Source: Clostridiaceae bacterium
GTDB taxonomy: Bacteria; Bacillota; Clostridia; Acetivibrionales; DTU013
DNA length: 5,523 bases
Assembly (NCBI GenBank): GCA_012799845.1
Contig: JAAZKL010000100.1
Coordinates: 1-5,523, forward strand
Reading direction: 5' to 3'
Shown here: piece after piece, positions 5,268 through 5,523 of the stretch
Layout: each line of letters begins with the position of its first letter
Numbering within the stretch: the first letter of the stretch is position 1
Position numbers and translations under genes: made by a program
The notes under the pieces: generated by a model
The model's database searches: none
Seen by the model: only the letters and a program-made list of their open reading frames with translations
Told to the model about the DNA's origin: nothing

Positions 5268-5523
5268 ATGTGCCTGGGAGAAGACACATCGCTTCCGGGA
5301 CGCCGCCTGATCGAACGCAACAAGGTCCTCGAAACCGGCGACATCTACTCCATACCCGCACGCCGTATGAACGTTGCCGGCGCCAACACATTCATCCGCA
5401 AAGACTGGCTGGACAAACCGGGGCTTCCGGTACCGACCACCCGCGAGGAGTGGACCGATGCCCTCAGGGCATTCAAGAAATGAACGACGCTGAAGCCGGA
5501 CTGGTGGTACCTGTCACATTATC
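5268..5523 (+). pseudogene. Fragment of an extracellular sugar-binding protein (ABC transporter), N-terminus missing and frameshifted
   Basis: The translated stretch contains TGDIYSIPARR, NTFIRKDWLDKPGLPVPTT and EEWTDALRAFKK, a pattern of LplA-type extracellular solute-binding proteins that feed sugar ABC importers. In full-length members (about 500-560 residues) this block lies well inside the protein, after a signal peptide and more than 100 residues. Here the open frame reaches back only to 5226, there is no signal peptide, no ribosome binding site before the ATG at 5268, and the AraC promoter occupies the place of the missing part. The frame stops with TGA at 5481-5483. Reading from 5480 in the next frame gives MNDAEAGLVVPVTL to the window edge, so restoring one base near 5478 would give AFKEMNDAEAGLVVPVTL as one sequence. 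It is therefore a broken gene, or a sequencing or assembly artefact. The rest lies beyond the window. Confidence 0.75.

Noticed and set aside
4468..5310. Plus-strand frame of 280 residues opposite the AraC gene
   Set aside because: It is a complete antisense shadow of a gene with clear domain signatures, and its translation shows no family features.

Overview
The window looks like chromosomal DNA (or a metagenomic contig) from a Gram-positive, fibre-degrading gut or rumen anaerobe, most likely a Clostridia/Lachnospiraceae-type member of the Firmicutes. This rests on strong AGGAGG-type ribosome binding sites, sigma-A-like promoters, a lipoprotein-anchored family-5 glycoside hydrolase with an acidic linker, an AraC-type regulator beside a piece of an LplA-type sugar-binding protein, and moderate GC. 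The assignment is inference; there is no rRNA or other marker gene.

Layout. Left edge: the 3' part of a small cupin gene (+), convergent with only 5 bp between stops with an EamA/DMT transporter gene (-). That transporter is two near-homologous five-helix halves joined by a hydrophilic linker built from five 9-residue SEP repeats. From 1466 to 1929 no credible gene is present. This 464-bp spacer holds an 18-bp-period array (1508-1634, with a 36-bp higher order), a perfect 16-bp palindrome (1706-1721), a second 18-bp array (1790-1879) and a 32-bp array (1874-1968) that runs into the end of the next gene. That next gene is a GH5 endoglucanase-like lipoprotein (-, 1930-3429).

A 191-bp divergent promoter region follows, in which the predicted -35 elements of the two promoters overlap. 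On its right side is a stand-alone nucleotidyltransferase-fold gene (+, 3621-4391), convergent with an AraC/XylS-type regulator (-, 4408-5220). The regulator's own promoter (5239-5267) abuts a fragment of an extracellular sugar-binding protein gene (+, 5268 to the right edge). That fragment lacks its N-terminus and appears to carry a one-base frameshift.

How the genes might work together: the GH5 lipoprotein would cut beta-glucan at the cell surface, and an AraC regulator with a sugar-binding protein is a common arrangement for controlling sugar import. Here the binding-protein gene looks broken, so a working system cannot be claimed from this window. The cupin, transporter and nucleotidyltransferase show no clear pathway link. 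I do not see a multi-gene novel system. The most distinctive signals are the tandemly duplicated 3' end of the GH5 gene, where each copy re-encodes a similar C-terminal peptide and stop, the fused dual-half transporter with its repeat linker, and the density of short tandem repeats with periods of 9, 18, 27 or 36.
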